In this document: piece after piece, positions 16,468 through 24,896 of the stretch
How the letters are laid out: every line of letters starts with the position of its first letter
How positions within the stretch are numbered: the stretch's first letter is position 1
Assembly: GCA_016713325.1 (NCBI GenBank)
Contig: JADJPJ010000105.1
Coordinates: forward strand, 1-24,942
Reading direction: 5' to 3'
Origin: Candidatus Flexifilum affinis
GTDB taxonomy: Bacteria; Chloroflexota; Anaerolineae; Aggregatilineales; Phototrophicaceae
Length of the DNA stretch: 24,942 nt
The notes under the pieces: model-generated
What the model saw: the letters and a program-made list of their open reading frames with translations, nothing else
Told to the model about the DNA's origin: nothing
The model's database searches: none
Translations under genes and position numbers: made by a program

Positions 16468-17858
16468 TTAGTCGCCTGCGCCCGCTGCAGGCGGCTTCCA
16501 GGTCCAGGAAGTCGGTGTAAGCGACCGCGCCGTGTTCGTAGGCGTCGATTCCCGATCGTCTCGGCCTTGTCGGGGATGCGCAGCACGCCCAGCGCCTTGA
16601 TGATGAACCACATGACCGTGCAGGTCACGCCGGCCAGGCGGACACCAGCGCCACGCCGATGATCTGCGAGATGAGCTGTGAGGCATCGCCTCCCATCAGC
16701 AGGCCCGCCGCGCCGAGTTCCGGCACGCCCAGGAAGCCGATGGCCAGGGTGCCCATCGCGCCGCAGGTGCCGTGTACCGCGAACGCGCCAACCGCATCGT
16801 CGATCTTCAGCCTTTCCAGCGTCCAGGGTCAGGACGAACAGCACGCCAGCCAGCGCGCCAATGAACACCGAGGCCGTTGGCGTGAAAAGGCGCAGCCTGC
16901 GGTGATGCCGACAAGACCAGCCAGCGAGCCGTTCAAGGCTGTGGAGAGGTTCCATTTGCCCGTTCGCAAGAAGACGAGCAGAAGAGAGGAGAACGCCCCC
17001 GCAGCGCCTGCCAGGGTGGTGTTCATGGTCACCAGACCGACCAGGCCGTTATTGCCCATGCTCAGGGTCGAGCCGGGGTTGAAGCCATACCAGCCGAACC
17101 ACAGGATGAAAGCGCCGAGCGCCGCCAGACTGAGGTTGTGCGGTGCGGGCGGGTTGCCCCAGACGCGGCCCTTGCGCGGCGAGCATCATCGCGCCCGTCA
17201 GGCCGACGATGGCGCCGAGCAGGTGAACCACGGTGCTGCCGGCGAAGTCCTTGAAGGACACTTCCAGGGATGCCAGGATACCGCCGCCCCACACCCAGTG
17301 GACGACGACGGGATAGATCAGGCCGGCGATGATGAAGCTGTAGATGATCTTGCCGATGAAGTTGGTGCGCTCGGCCATGGCGCCGGTGGCGATCGTGCCG
17401 GCTGTCGCGCAGAAGGCGAACTGGAAGAAGGCCAGCACAAAGGCGCTCACGCCAGTACCGAAATCGACCGTGCCGTCGGCGATAACCATCGCGTCGCTCA
17501 GGAAGAAGTTGCTGGCCCCAAACAGGCCGCCCTGCGACGTGCCAAAGGCGATGCCGTAGCCAACGGCGAAGAAGATCAAACCCCCAAAAGCGGCGTCCAT
17601 GTAGTTTTCCAGGAGCGAGTTGACCACGCCGCGGGAGCGGATCGAACCGGCTTCCAGGAAGGCAAACCCGGTCTGCATGAAGAAGACGAGGAAGGATGCT
17701 ACCAGTATCCACATCGCGTCCAGATTGACCGCAACGGCGCCGACGTCATCCAGGGTCGCAGCATCCTGCGCCTGGGCTGTCGTGCCGAAGATCGCCAGAA
17801 CCAGCGAGGCAACGGCAAAGGTGAAAATGCGCCGCCAGAAACGCTTGTGCTTGAACAT
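16468..17858 (-). CDS. amt: ammonium transporter (Amt family), frameshifted
   Basis: An inner-membrane ammonium channel for nitrogen uptake. ATG 17858 follows GGAGG closely and gives MFKHKRFWRRIFTFAVASLV, a signal sequence ending ..TTAQAQ. Then come the Amt helices: MWILVASFLVFFMQTGFAFL (Trp and Phe gate region), EAGSIRSRGVVNSLLEN, FFAVGYGIAFG, FQFAFCATAGTIATGAMAER (Amt signature), PVVVHWVWGGG and FKDFAGSTVVHLLGAIVGLT, with the first pore His of the twin-His pair in VVHLLG. The distal half is split by about six frameshifts but retains MNTTLAGAAGAFSSLLLV, TGKWNLSTALNGSLAGLVGI and FIGALAGVLFVLTLD, ending GAGD at TAA 16468-16470. About 463 residues, a normal length. No PII (glnK) gene is adjacent in the window. 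Confidence 0.95.
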
Positions 17859-17911
17859 GACCAGGTCCTCCGGGTGTCTAAATGTGACAGGTGCGCAGTT
17901 TACCGGCTCGA

Positions 17912-17943
17912 TTCGGTACTTCTGCACAGTAAGTCGTACCGAA
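17912..17943. promoter_or_regulatory. spaced inverted repeat upstream of amt, TTCGGTAC-N16-GTACCGAA
   Basis: Perfect 8-bp arms at 17912-17919 and 17936-17943, 54 bp upstream of the amt start. Dyad geometry and position suit a repressor operator or a leader hairpin. The regulator is unknown. Confidence 0.45.
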
Positions 17944-17966
17944 ATTCTCCATAATTCTGTTGTCGG

Positions 17967-17997
17967 ATTCTGACATAAACCACTTTTTGGTCAGAAT
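17967..17997. promoter_or_regulatory. second spaced inverted repeat upstream of amt, ATTCTGAC-N15-GTCAGAAT
   Basis: Perfect 8-bp arms at 17967-17974 and 17990-17997. Spacing is nearly the same as the first repeat (23 against 24 bp between arm starts), which hints at binding of a dimer across two DNA turns; the arm sequences differ. Confidence 0.4.
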
Positions 17998-18213
17998 AAC
18001 GAACGGTGGGTCTCTGCGTGAAGTTGAGAAGCGCCTGCCTCAAGGAAGACGTTGTGTATATCGCACAATGTGGGTTGTTCGAGATGAAGAAGACCATACG
18101 TCGTCTCTTTGAAAGGTTTTCGATGAAACTGCGGGAGCTGGCCGAACGTGCAGGTGGCAGATGCGCCGTGTCCTCTATAATTCCGGCAATCTGTACACGG
18201 AAGCGAGGGTTTC
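17998..18213 (+). promoter_or_regulatory. aldo/keto reductase upstream region with TATAAT
   Basis: No gene is recognised here. TATAAT at 18176-18181 lies 32 bp before the reductase ATG, a good -10 position. No clear -35 is seen. GAAGCGAGGG precedes the start codon as a weak ribosome binding site. Confidence 0.45.
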
Positions 18214-19264
18214 ATGCGCTACAAACTATTGGGCAAGAGCGGACTGCGCGTCTCGGAGCTGTGCCTGGGCACCATGACCTTCAGCGAAACCTGGGGCTGG
18301 GGCGCATCCCTGAAGAGATCGCGCGAGATCTTTGAGCGCTACCTAGCGAGGCCGGCGGCAACCATCGATACGTCGTGTAACTACACCGAGGGCATGGCCG
18401 AAACCTTCGTCGGCGAGTTGTTGGGCTCAGATCGCGACTCCCTGGTGGCGACCAAGTACCCTGACCAAGACGACCTCGACCGATCCCAACTCCGGCGGCA
18501 ACAGCCGCAAAAACATGATGCAGTCGGTGGGGGCCAGCCTGCGCCGGCTGCGCCCCGACTACCTGGACATCTTCTACCTGCATGTCTGGGATTACACGCC
18601 CCCTGTGGACGAAGTGATGCGCGGCCTGGACGATCTGGTGCGGCAGGGCAAGGTCACCTACATCGCCATCTCGGACACGCCGGCCTATATCGTGGCGCAG
18701 GCCAACACCCTGGCCGAACTGCGTGGCTGGTCGAGCTTCCGTCGGCATCCAGGTGCCCTACGCCCTCAACCGCCGCGACATCGAGCGCGGATCCTGCCGA
18801 TGGCCGGGCCTTTCAGGACTTAGCCGTCATACACGGAGGGCTGATCCGGTGGCGGGGTGCTGACCGGCAAATACGGTAATCAAGAAGCTGGCTCGCCCAA
18901 AGCGCTACGACCCCGGAGCGGGTGACCATCAAAGAGGAGCGGACCCGGGCGTCATCCCAGTACGGTCAAAGGCGGTGGCCGAGAGACCGGACGCAGCCGG
19001 GCGCAGGTGGCGATCAACTGGACGCTAGCAGCGGCAACGCGCGTAGATCATCCTAATGCTCGGGGCGCGCCCGCAACGGTTGGAGAACAACCTGGGCGTG
19101 CCTGGGTGGTGCGTTAAGCGACGAGTAGCTCCAGCGTCTCCTCGACGCCAACGCCCATCGAGATGGGCTTCCCGCACGACTTCATCCCTGGCAACCCGTA
19201 CATCTACGGCGCGACTTCGATCCGGGTCGATAAGGGCCATGTTAGAGATGGGATGAAGGCATAG
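18214..19264 (+). CDS. aldo/keto reductase, multiply frameshifted
   Basis: A cytoplasmic NAD(P)H-dependent oxidoreductase of the aldo/keto reductase superfamily. ATG 18214 gives MRYKLLGKSGLRVSELCLGT, then MTFSETWGWGA. The catalytic tetrad is visible: Asp and Tyr in IDTSCNYTEGMAE (family D-..-Y-G), Lys in LVATKY, and His in YLHVWD. The barrel continues with LDDLVRQGKVTYIAISDTPA (IGVS position) and, in shifted frames, VPYALNRRDIERG, LTGKYGN and LGARPQRLENNLGV. The C-terminus is PIEMGFPHDFIPGNPYIYG, ending VRDGMKA at TAG 19262-19264. About 350 residues, typical of the YcsN/Tas-like group. Frameshifts are frequent after 18470. The substrate is unknown. Confidence 0.87.
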
Positions 19265-19278
19265 AGGACGAGGAATAA

Positions 19279-19303
19279 ATGCCGTTTGTCGGGACGGCTT
19301 TTT
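19279..19303 (+). terminator. terminator-like hairpin after aldo/keto reductase
   Basis: GCCGT (19281-19285) pairs with ACGGC (19294-19298) and is followed by TTTTT. The stem is short, but it lies 17 bp after the reductase stop. Confidence 0.6.
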
Positions 19304-19529
19304 GCCATCCGTACGCGCCTTGCCAAAAGTGACCATGCGTGTGAGTGGCGGGTCGGACTATTACGTTCAGGGGAGGTCCCGTAGGAAGGGACGCTCACTG
19401 AGGTGAACGTCTGAGGAGTAGCCCCCTTGAAATACCGAATGAACACGCAATCTCACTGCTGCAAACCTGATATTTAAAAGCATAAGCGCAACTTACCCAA
19501 GGAGTCAAGAGGTTCAGATGAGAGAGATC
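19304..19529. other. spacer between aldo/keto reductase and lactate dehydrogenase
   Basis: About 225 bp between the two convergent genes. I see no gene and no second terminator. The short ORFs here have no recognisable family sequence. Confidence 0.4.
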
Positions 19530-20539
19530 TTAAGGCGTTTGCGGCTGAGGGCGCACGTGCACACATCCCCGCCGGAAATATCGCGACCCCAGGCTCTCTG
19601 TTGCCTCTCGAATTACGCTCGCTGCGCTGAAGCGCCGCCGCCTACTTCATCCGTTGATCGCTGGCAGGGCTGTTCACGCCGCCTCGCCACTGTTGATCGG
19701 GGGCGCTGGCCGCCATCACGCATCTTTCGCCCGCAGATGTCGTCGCTCGGCGCCTTCCCGCACCGTCAGGATAGCGTTCTGGTCGTGCCGGACCATTCGG
19801 CGATGCGGGCCAGAGGCGCTGCGCCGATGCCGTAGTAAGGTCGCCCGCACCGCCTCGATGATGCGGTAGGCGGCTGGCGCGAAAGCGTATCTCCGCGTCG
19901 TCAACATCGTCGAGCGACGACCTGGTGCGCGCGGATGAAACATCCAACGGAATGCCGCCGGGCACTGACCGGCGACCAGGTCAGCGCTTCGCTGTCGCCA
20001 TGCTCCATGACCACGTAGGCGTGGATATTGCTGTGAATCCACTCCGGGCCAACGCTGTGGCCGCCGGAAGCGTGCCGTGTCCAGCGTCGTGCCGCTGCCC
20101 AGCGCCTATCACCAGTCCCAGCCGTGTTCGACGGCAATCTGCGCCAGCCAAATAACGGTCGCCCAATGTCGACCGGGTTTGGTCGCCACCACGCTCACGC
20201 AATCCGGCACGTTGGCCCGGATCTGCGGGATCACGTCGCGGGAACTGCCGCGTTCCAGTCCAGAAGCTGCCCGCAGGTTTCCACCGGCTACTGATTTACG
20301 CCCGCCGCCGCCGATGCCCGCCACCCGGCACCCAGCCGGATCGGCATAGCCACCGGCGGCTGGAAGCTATCGAGCGGATTGGCGAAGGGCGTGAAAGGTA
20401 GAAGGTGCGTCCATATCAACGATCGCGAGGCTTCGTTCTTTATCCGCCAGGACGATCTCATGACCTACCCACGCGACCGGGCATCCGCATACGCTGTTGC
20501 GCCGGCATTATCCGCTGCCGACAACCGCCTGAATTTCAT
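19530..20539 (-). CDS. ldh: L-lactate dehydrogenase, multiply frameshifted
   Basis: A cytoplasmic NAD-dependent dehydrogenase interconverting pyruvate and L-lactate. ATG 20539 follows GAGGAG and begins MKFRR; in the next frame AVVGSG corresponds to the G-x-G-x-x-G nucleotide site. Then come HEIVLADKERSLAIVDMDA, HGTPFANP (matching HATPF), AGVNQ and QLLD-NA (the GVNQKPGETR-QLLDRNA segment), then FRDVIPQI and PDCVSVVATKP (VVATNPVD). VIGAG (GSGT) precedes the catalytic-His motif IHAYVVMEHGDSEALTWSPV. PAAYRIIEA and RHDQNAILTV lead to VIREATESLG near the C-terminus; the stop is about 19530. GVNQ and GETR-like residues favour lactate over malate dehydrogenase. The size (about 336 codons) fits. At least eight frameshifts and several substitutions are present. 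Confidence 0.82.
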
Positions 20540-20569
20540 CTGGGTTTACTCCTCAAATGTGACCTCTCG

Positions 20570-20577
20570 ATTATAAT
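20570..20577. promoter_or_regulatory. ATTATAAT, -10 for ldh and possibly divergent
   Basis: The octamer reads TATAAT on both strands. On the minus strand it lies 31 bp before the ldh ATG, ideal for a -10. No strong -35 is seen on either side. Confidence 0.5.
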
Positions 20578-20889
20578 GGCGGACGGACTTGAATGAGTGC
20601 AAAGGACTGAGGACTGAGTGGATGAACGACCGCTGAGCTGCCCGTCTCCTCAGCACTCATGGAGGGCGAGATAAAGGTTGGCCGGAATTTCAAGCAATGG
20701 TGGCGCGGGGCATCGCCGAGGGCTGGCCTCGGCTACAGATGTTGAGTCCACTGAGGGACCAAAAACAGAGAAGCAATTAAAACGCCTTTGATGAGCTTGT
20801 CTTTTCCTAACCGACGGGTTTTGCAACCCTCGGCAGGGAAACGCACTCAAACTGATCAGAAAACTTCTATTCCAAAACGTTTCTCTATC
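20578..20889. other. ldh / M4 protease divergent intergenic region
   Basis: No gene is recognised. The region holds a GGACTGAGGACTGAGTGG word at 20605-20622 and a related CTCCTCAGCACTCATGG at about 20646-20662, members of the dispersed word family described under findings. An imperfect hairpin lies at about 20810-20832 (CCGACGGGTT / AACCCTCGG). Confidence 0.45.
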
Positions 20890-20920
20890 GGCACTTTCAC
20901 GACGCGACGCGCAAAGTGCC
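20890..20920. promoter_or_regulatory. inverted repeat GGCACTTT-N15-AAAGTGCC before M4 protease
   Basis: Perfect 8-bp arms at 20890-20897 and 20913-20920, ending 12 bp before the protease ATG. It could be an operator or an mRNA hairpin covering the ribosome binding site. Such repeats also occur by chance. Confidence 0.35.
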
Positions 20921-20932
20921 TTCCGGACCTTC

Positions 20933-22006
20933 ATGCCTACTCTGCTACATTCTGCCGCCGTTCGTTCATCACATCCCCGGGCGGGTGGCCAGAAACCAGC
21001 CGCCGAGCCACGGTACCTACATCATGACCGGGTCATCCGCGCGGCGCGTCACGGAGGTGCGGGCGCAGATCCGCGACGATATCATTCTCGTGGCACCCGC
21101 CGGCACGCGGACGTCGTGGCCGTGGCCTGCGCCGCTGGATTTACGTGCGCAGCGCCACCCCGCCGCAAACTGCCTGGCCAGCGCGTCGGCGAAGGGCCGT
21201 CCTCCGGGCTCGGCGATCCGGCCGTGAACGCGGCCCGCGACGGGCTGGGGCTGGCCTATCGCTTCTTCCGGCAGTGCCGCGGACCGTCGTGGTCGACGAC
21301 TGGGCATCTGCCGCTGGTCGGCACCGTCCACTACTGGCAGCAAGTACAGCGCGCCTTCTGGAATGGCAAGCAGATGGTTTCTGGCGATGGCGATCAGAAG
21401 CTGTTCAACCGCTTCCACCGGCTCGCTAGAGATCATCGGTCCCGAACTGACCCGCGGCATCGCCGCAGTCTACGGCCCAGATAGACTACGTTCAGATAAA
21501 CGCACAGATCGATGTCTGCGACGTAGTGGGCATGCTGCTCAAGCAGTGGCACCTGGGGCGAACCGCTGACCAATCGGACTGGCTGATTATTTAGTACTCA
21601 TCGGCAATATCAACGGCGTGGCGCTGCGCTCGATAGAAGGCGCCCGGCATGGCCTGCGACGACGCGGTACTGGGGCGCGATCCGCAGCCAGGCCATGGAT
21701 TAAGCTTCCGTCGGTTGCGAGAAGCCAACGGCGGCGTGCATGTCAACTCCGGCATTCCCAACCGGGCCTTCACTCTGGCGTGGCTGGCGAATCGGCGGGC
21801 ACCTGGGAGAGGCCGGGAAAATATGGTATAATGCATTGTGGCGACCCAAAAAAGCGGCTGGGCGGCCGGATTTCGGCTTTAAACGCTTCGCCCGCCTGAA
21901 GCCGTACGGAACGCCTAGGCACTGTTCGGCGCTACGCCGCGCCGAAGCCGACGCGGTGCGAAATCAGCCACGGGCGCAGGTGGGTATGAACATCGACCGT
22001 ACGTAG
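20933..22006 (+). CDS. M4-family (protealysin-like) zinc metalloprotease, frameshifted, zinc site altered
   Basis: A thermolysin-family metallopeptidase of the short protealysin type. ATG 20933 leads, after frame correction, to CYILPPFVHHI, the PPxxL/protealysin propeptide start. Then come LPGQRVGEG, GDPAVNAARDGLGLAYRFF (family GD..V..A...G..YDF), VGTVHYW and AFWNGKQMVSGDGD (FWDG..MVFGDGDG), and LFNRF. The zinc motif HELTH reads PELTR (IIGPELTRGIAAVY at about 21431-21470): both His codons have a single-base change. The following NES..D motif is also damaged (NAQIDVCDV). Then KQWHLGRTADQSDWLI, VHVNSGIPNRAF (substrate-cleft HVNSGIPN intact), KIWYNALW and RAQVGMNIDRT to TAG 22004-22006. About 357 residues. 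As written it would be inactive. Confidence 0.85.
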
Positions 22007-23484
22007 GGACAGGAAGTATACCTTGTCCGTGAACCTGCTGAAGGTACGGACGCCATCGCCTATTCTTCATCCCAGTATTCCTTTCGTCCATGTAAATCAG
22101 AGGAAGGCTGATGACGATGCGTGTTGGTGTTGTTTTGCTTTTGAAAGAATGAAGCTTTTGCTTACTTCCACGGACTCAGGCGCAAATCGGATCATCGAAG
22201 AAGCCTGAATCATAAGCTCCTGACCGCCAGCACTGAAGCACTTGCAAATCCGGCTGATCTACGCCGCGCCCAAGTACACCATTCCGCGTCTCCCGCGGGA
22301 GGAGCAAAGCGGAGCGGTGGGCGTCCACAGCGCTACCGGCGACTGCCATCGGACCCTGCCATCACCGTCGTGGAGGACCGGGCATACGGTCCGGGACCGC
22401 CGAGCCGGTCGAGATCTCGCGCCTGTCGACCCTGGTCCAGTACTATCCAGCGCGTCGGCCTGGACGACGGCAAGAAGACGACGAAGATTGAGGATCATCT
22501 CTATCAATCTGCTCCAACGCGAGCGCGGGGTCTCCTTCAATGCCGCGCTTTGCAGCGTCATGTCCGGCTCGAAACCCGCATCAGCGGTTCGCTCTGCCCC
22601 GGCGGCGAAAGCCGCCTCGGCGACGTGAAGCGAGAAGCGGCGCACCCGCCAAACCAAGCTTCATATGCCGCTCCGCATGGCAGGATCTCCGCAGCACATC
22701 GGTCAACCTCTCTTCGCGAATCTATGAAACGTAATCCTCGTCACCCGGCGTATGGGAGCAGCACCAACGTGCCGACCCTCCAGGACGCAGATGCTGCCGG
22801 GTGGCATCTGGATCTGCGGGTGAGTCTGCGCCCAGCAAAACCGGGGATGCGGGGAATGCCGCTGAAGGCAGGAGTTCCTGGAACACCGTCAGTAGGCCGT
22901 TCACCCGTGAATACCGCGGCAATCACGCACGCGCATCAGAGCAGGAGCGCAAAGATTAAGTTCCTTCAAGACCGTCAGGCGGCGAAGGTCCGGCCGTGGC
23001 ACGAAGTGTTTTCGGCCCGCCGGCGCAAGCCAGTCCCTATCCGCGACCAGCTGTGCGATCTCGGCCTGCCCGCTCCCGCGCGCCATCGCGGCGTCGGAGC
23101 AGCCGCGGGCGCCTAACGCCGCCAGCGGCATCGTGCCGAAGATTGGCGCCGGGCCAATCGCCGGCACCTGGGCGGCGACGGCGTCCCCCCCGTCCCCGTC
23201 AAATCAAAGCCAGCTCGCTTCCTCCGCGTCGATTTCACGGTAGATTGCGCCGTCATCGGCCCCCATCTTCAAAATCGTCGTCGTCCTGACCCACAGAAGC
23301 CGTCGAAGTCGAGATCCACGGCCCGCTGAGACCGGCCGCGGGGCGGCGAGCTTGCCGGGCATTCGTAAATACGCGAGCCAACAAGAGGTGCTTTATGAGC
23401 ATGGGCTTTCCCCGCACTTGCGGGCCAGCGCTTCCCAGTCGTTCGCTCGCGCTATGGCCTCTCCCCTCAAGGCCAGATCTTCCG
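22007..23484. other. unresolved region, coding content not identified
   Basis: About 1.5 kb with high GC and many short ORFs on both strands, none over 250 codons. On the plus strand a possible start at 22151 gives MKLLLTSTDSGANRIIEEA, which faintly recalls peptidase E N-termini. The stretch ITVVEDRAYGPGPPEPVEI near 22360 and FLQDRQAAKVRPWHEVF near 22965 look protein-like, but I cannot assign them. Given the frameshift density on either side, one or two broken genes are likely here. Confidence 0.3.
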
Positions 23485-23585
23485 TGCCTCACGTCACCAA
23501 TCTTCTGGAACCGAATCGCCCGTACCATCAATTACAGAGGCGTTTGTCAGAAACCGCCGCGATTTGCAACGACTGATGTAAAAAT
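23485..23585 (-). CDS. possible N-terminus of an amidohydrolase-like protein
   Basis: On the minus strand FLTNASVIDGTGDSVPEDW (about 23494-23550) resembles the opening strand of amidohydrolases (..NA.VIDGTG....EDG). The next frame continues VRHGRSG, as expected for VRDGRI. Further downstream ILKMGADDGAIYREI (about 23225-23270) may match the GVTT.R.MG segment, but the HxH metal motif was not found. It would run divergently from moaA. Weak call. Confidence 0.25.
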
Positions 23586-23647
23586 CTTTACCGTGTAGCC
23601 ACTCTCTATGGAAGCACTGAAACGTCTTTATTTCGGGAGTTTTATTT

Positions 23648-24700
23648 ATGACCACGATTGCCCAAAGACCGCGCTTTGGGCGGATCGTCGGGTATCTCCG
23701 CGTCTCCCTCACCGTAAACCTTGTCTGCGCCGTTTATGCGCACCCCCGCGGGCGCAGCGTCTTTCGAACCAACAGGTTGGGTGCAGGATGACGAGCAGAT
23801 CCACCTGGTGCATGTCTTGTAACCTGGAAGCTGGCAGAAGTATCGACTGGCGGGTGGCGAGCCGACTGGCGCCGCGTCACAATGTCGTGGATCTCACGAT
23901 TCGCGCCATGCGCCCGAGACGCACCAGGCGATGCGCGGTGTATATTTCGATGATGACCACCAACGGCATCCTGCTGGAAGGATCTTACGCTGCAGGCCGC
24001 TGGCCGGCTTTGGCCTGAACCGCGTCAACGTCAGTATCTACGACACGCTCGACCGGACCGCTAAACTTTATCGCACCCGCTGGGGCGCTCGACAGAGTCT
24101 GGGCGGGGATCGAAGCTGCCGAACGCGCCGGGCTGACCCCAGTCAAGCTGAACGTGGTGTTGGTGCGCGGCTTCAATGAAAACGATGTGACCGACTGCAG
24201 CGAAGCTGGCGCTGAAGCATGTGTTGACCACGGCAGGTGCGCTTCATCGAGATGATGCCGTTCGGCGAGGTGGCCACTTTCGCCAGGGAGCGCATACTGA
24301 ATTATCACCGACGAAGAAGAGGATTCGGACGCGCATCGCCGAGGATTGCGTACCGCTCGGAACTGCGCTAAGAGCGACGGCCGGCTGGATGGCGAAGCGC
24401 GGATGTGCACCGCTTCCCGGCGCGAAAGGCCTGGTCGGAAGCTCATCGGCGGCGTAAGCGGCCTTCTACTGCGCCTCACTGCGGCCGCGCGGCTGACGGC
24501 CGAGAAGGCGTGCTGCGTCTGTACTTCTTTGCGCGACAAAGAAGTCGATCTGCTGACGCACCCGCGGGCAGGGCCAGCGAAGACGAGCTGCAGCAGATCA
24601 TCATCGAAGCCGACATCACCCGGTGGAAGCGCCCTGGGGTCGCAGTCTGGACGACGAGCGTCGCTCCCGCTCACCCCGCGTGATGAGCCGGAATCGGCGG
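23648..24700 (+). CDS. moaA: GTP 3',8-cyclase MoaA, multiply frameshifted
   Basis: A radical SAM enzyme converting GTP to 3',8-cyclo-GTP in the first step of molybdenum cofactor synthesis. ATG 23648 follows CGGGAG and gives MTTIAQRPRFGRIVGYLRVS, then LTVNLVCAVY where the family has T-DRCNLRC-YC: the first Cys is missing and the third is scrambled. Then LAGGEP (LTGGEP), NVVDLTIRA, SMMTTNGILLE (TTNG), GLNRVNVSIYDTLDR (LNVSLDTLD) and VKLNVVLVRGFNENDVTD follow. After more shifts come RFIEMMPFGEVATFARE, FPGAKGLVG and the second cluster region CAS(C)GRARLTA, then RDKEVDLLT and DELQQIII. It ends in the MSRIGG motif near 24700. About 350 residues. No other moa gene is recognised nearby. Confidence 0.83.
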
Positions 24701-24840
24701 AGATGAAAACCTGGCCTCTCTGGCTACGTTGCGTTCCCGCCCCGACACGGCTTCACCACCAGGACAAGCTGGGGTGTTTAACCGAAAGCTTTACGCTCAC
24801 AGGAGTCGAAGCGCCGGCGGGGATTTCAGCTACACCTCCT

Positions 24841-24866
24841 GACCTCACGGGGTTGAGGTCGATTTT
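24841..24866 (+). terminator. terminator-like hairpin after moaA
   Basis: GACCTCA (24841-24847) and TGAGGTC (24854-24860) pair perfectly around a 6-nt loop and are followed by GATTTT. The 140 bp between moaA and this hairpin hold no recognised gene. Confidence 0.55.
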
Positions 24867-24887
24867 ATGCTTTCATTACTTTGGTGA

Positions 24888-24896
24888 TGATACAAT
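24888..24896 (+). promoter_or_regulatory. candidate extended -10 at right edge
   Basis: TGATACAAT (TG-N-TACAAT) lies just after the hairpin and may drive a gene starting beyond the window. No strong -35 is present. Confidence 0.3.

Noticed and set aside
16659..17954. A 431-codon open frame on the plus strand
   Set aside because: It lies antisense to amt, whose helices and Amt signature are unmistakable on the minus strand.
21824..21832. Perfect extended -10 TGGTATAAT
   Set aside because: It encodes WYN in the conserved KIWYNAL segment of the M4 protease, so the coding sequence explains it.
22151..22206. Small ORF MKLLLTSTDSGANRIIEEA as a peptidase E or emfourin gene
   Set aside because: Only the first seven residues resemble peptidase E and nothing supportive follows in any frame.
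23352..23576. Plus-strand GIRKYASQQEVLYEHG as an ADP-ribosyltransferase-like motif
   Set aside because: A chance-level similarity to the EvL segment; no NAD-binding or STS motif nearby.
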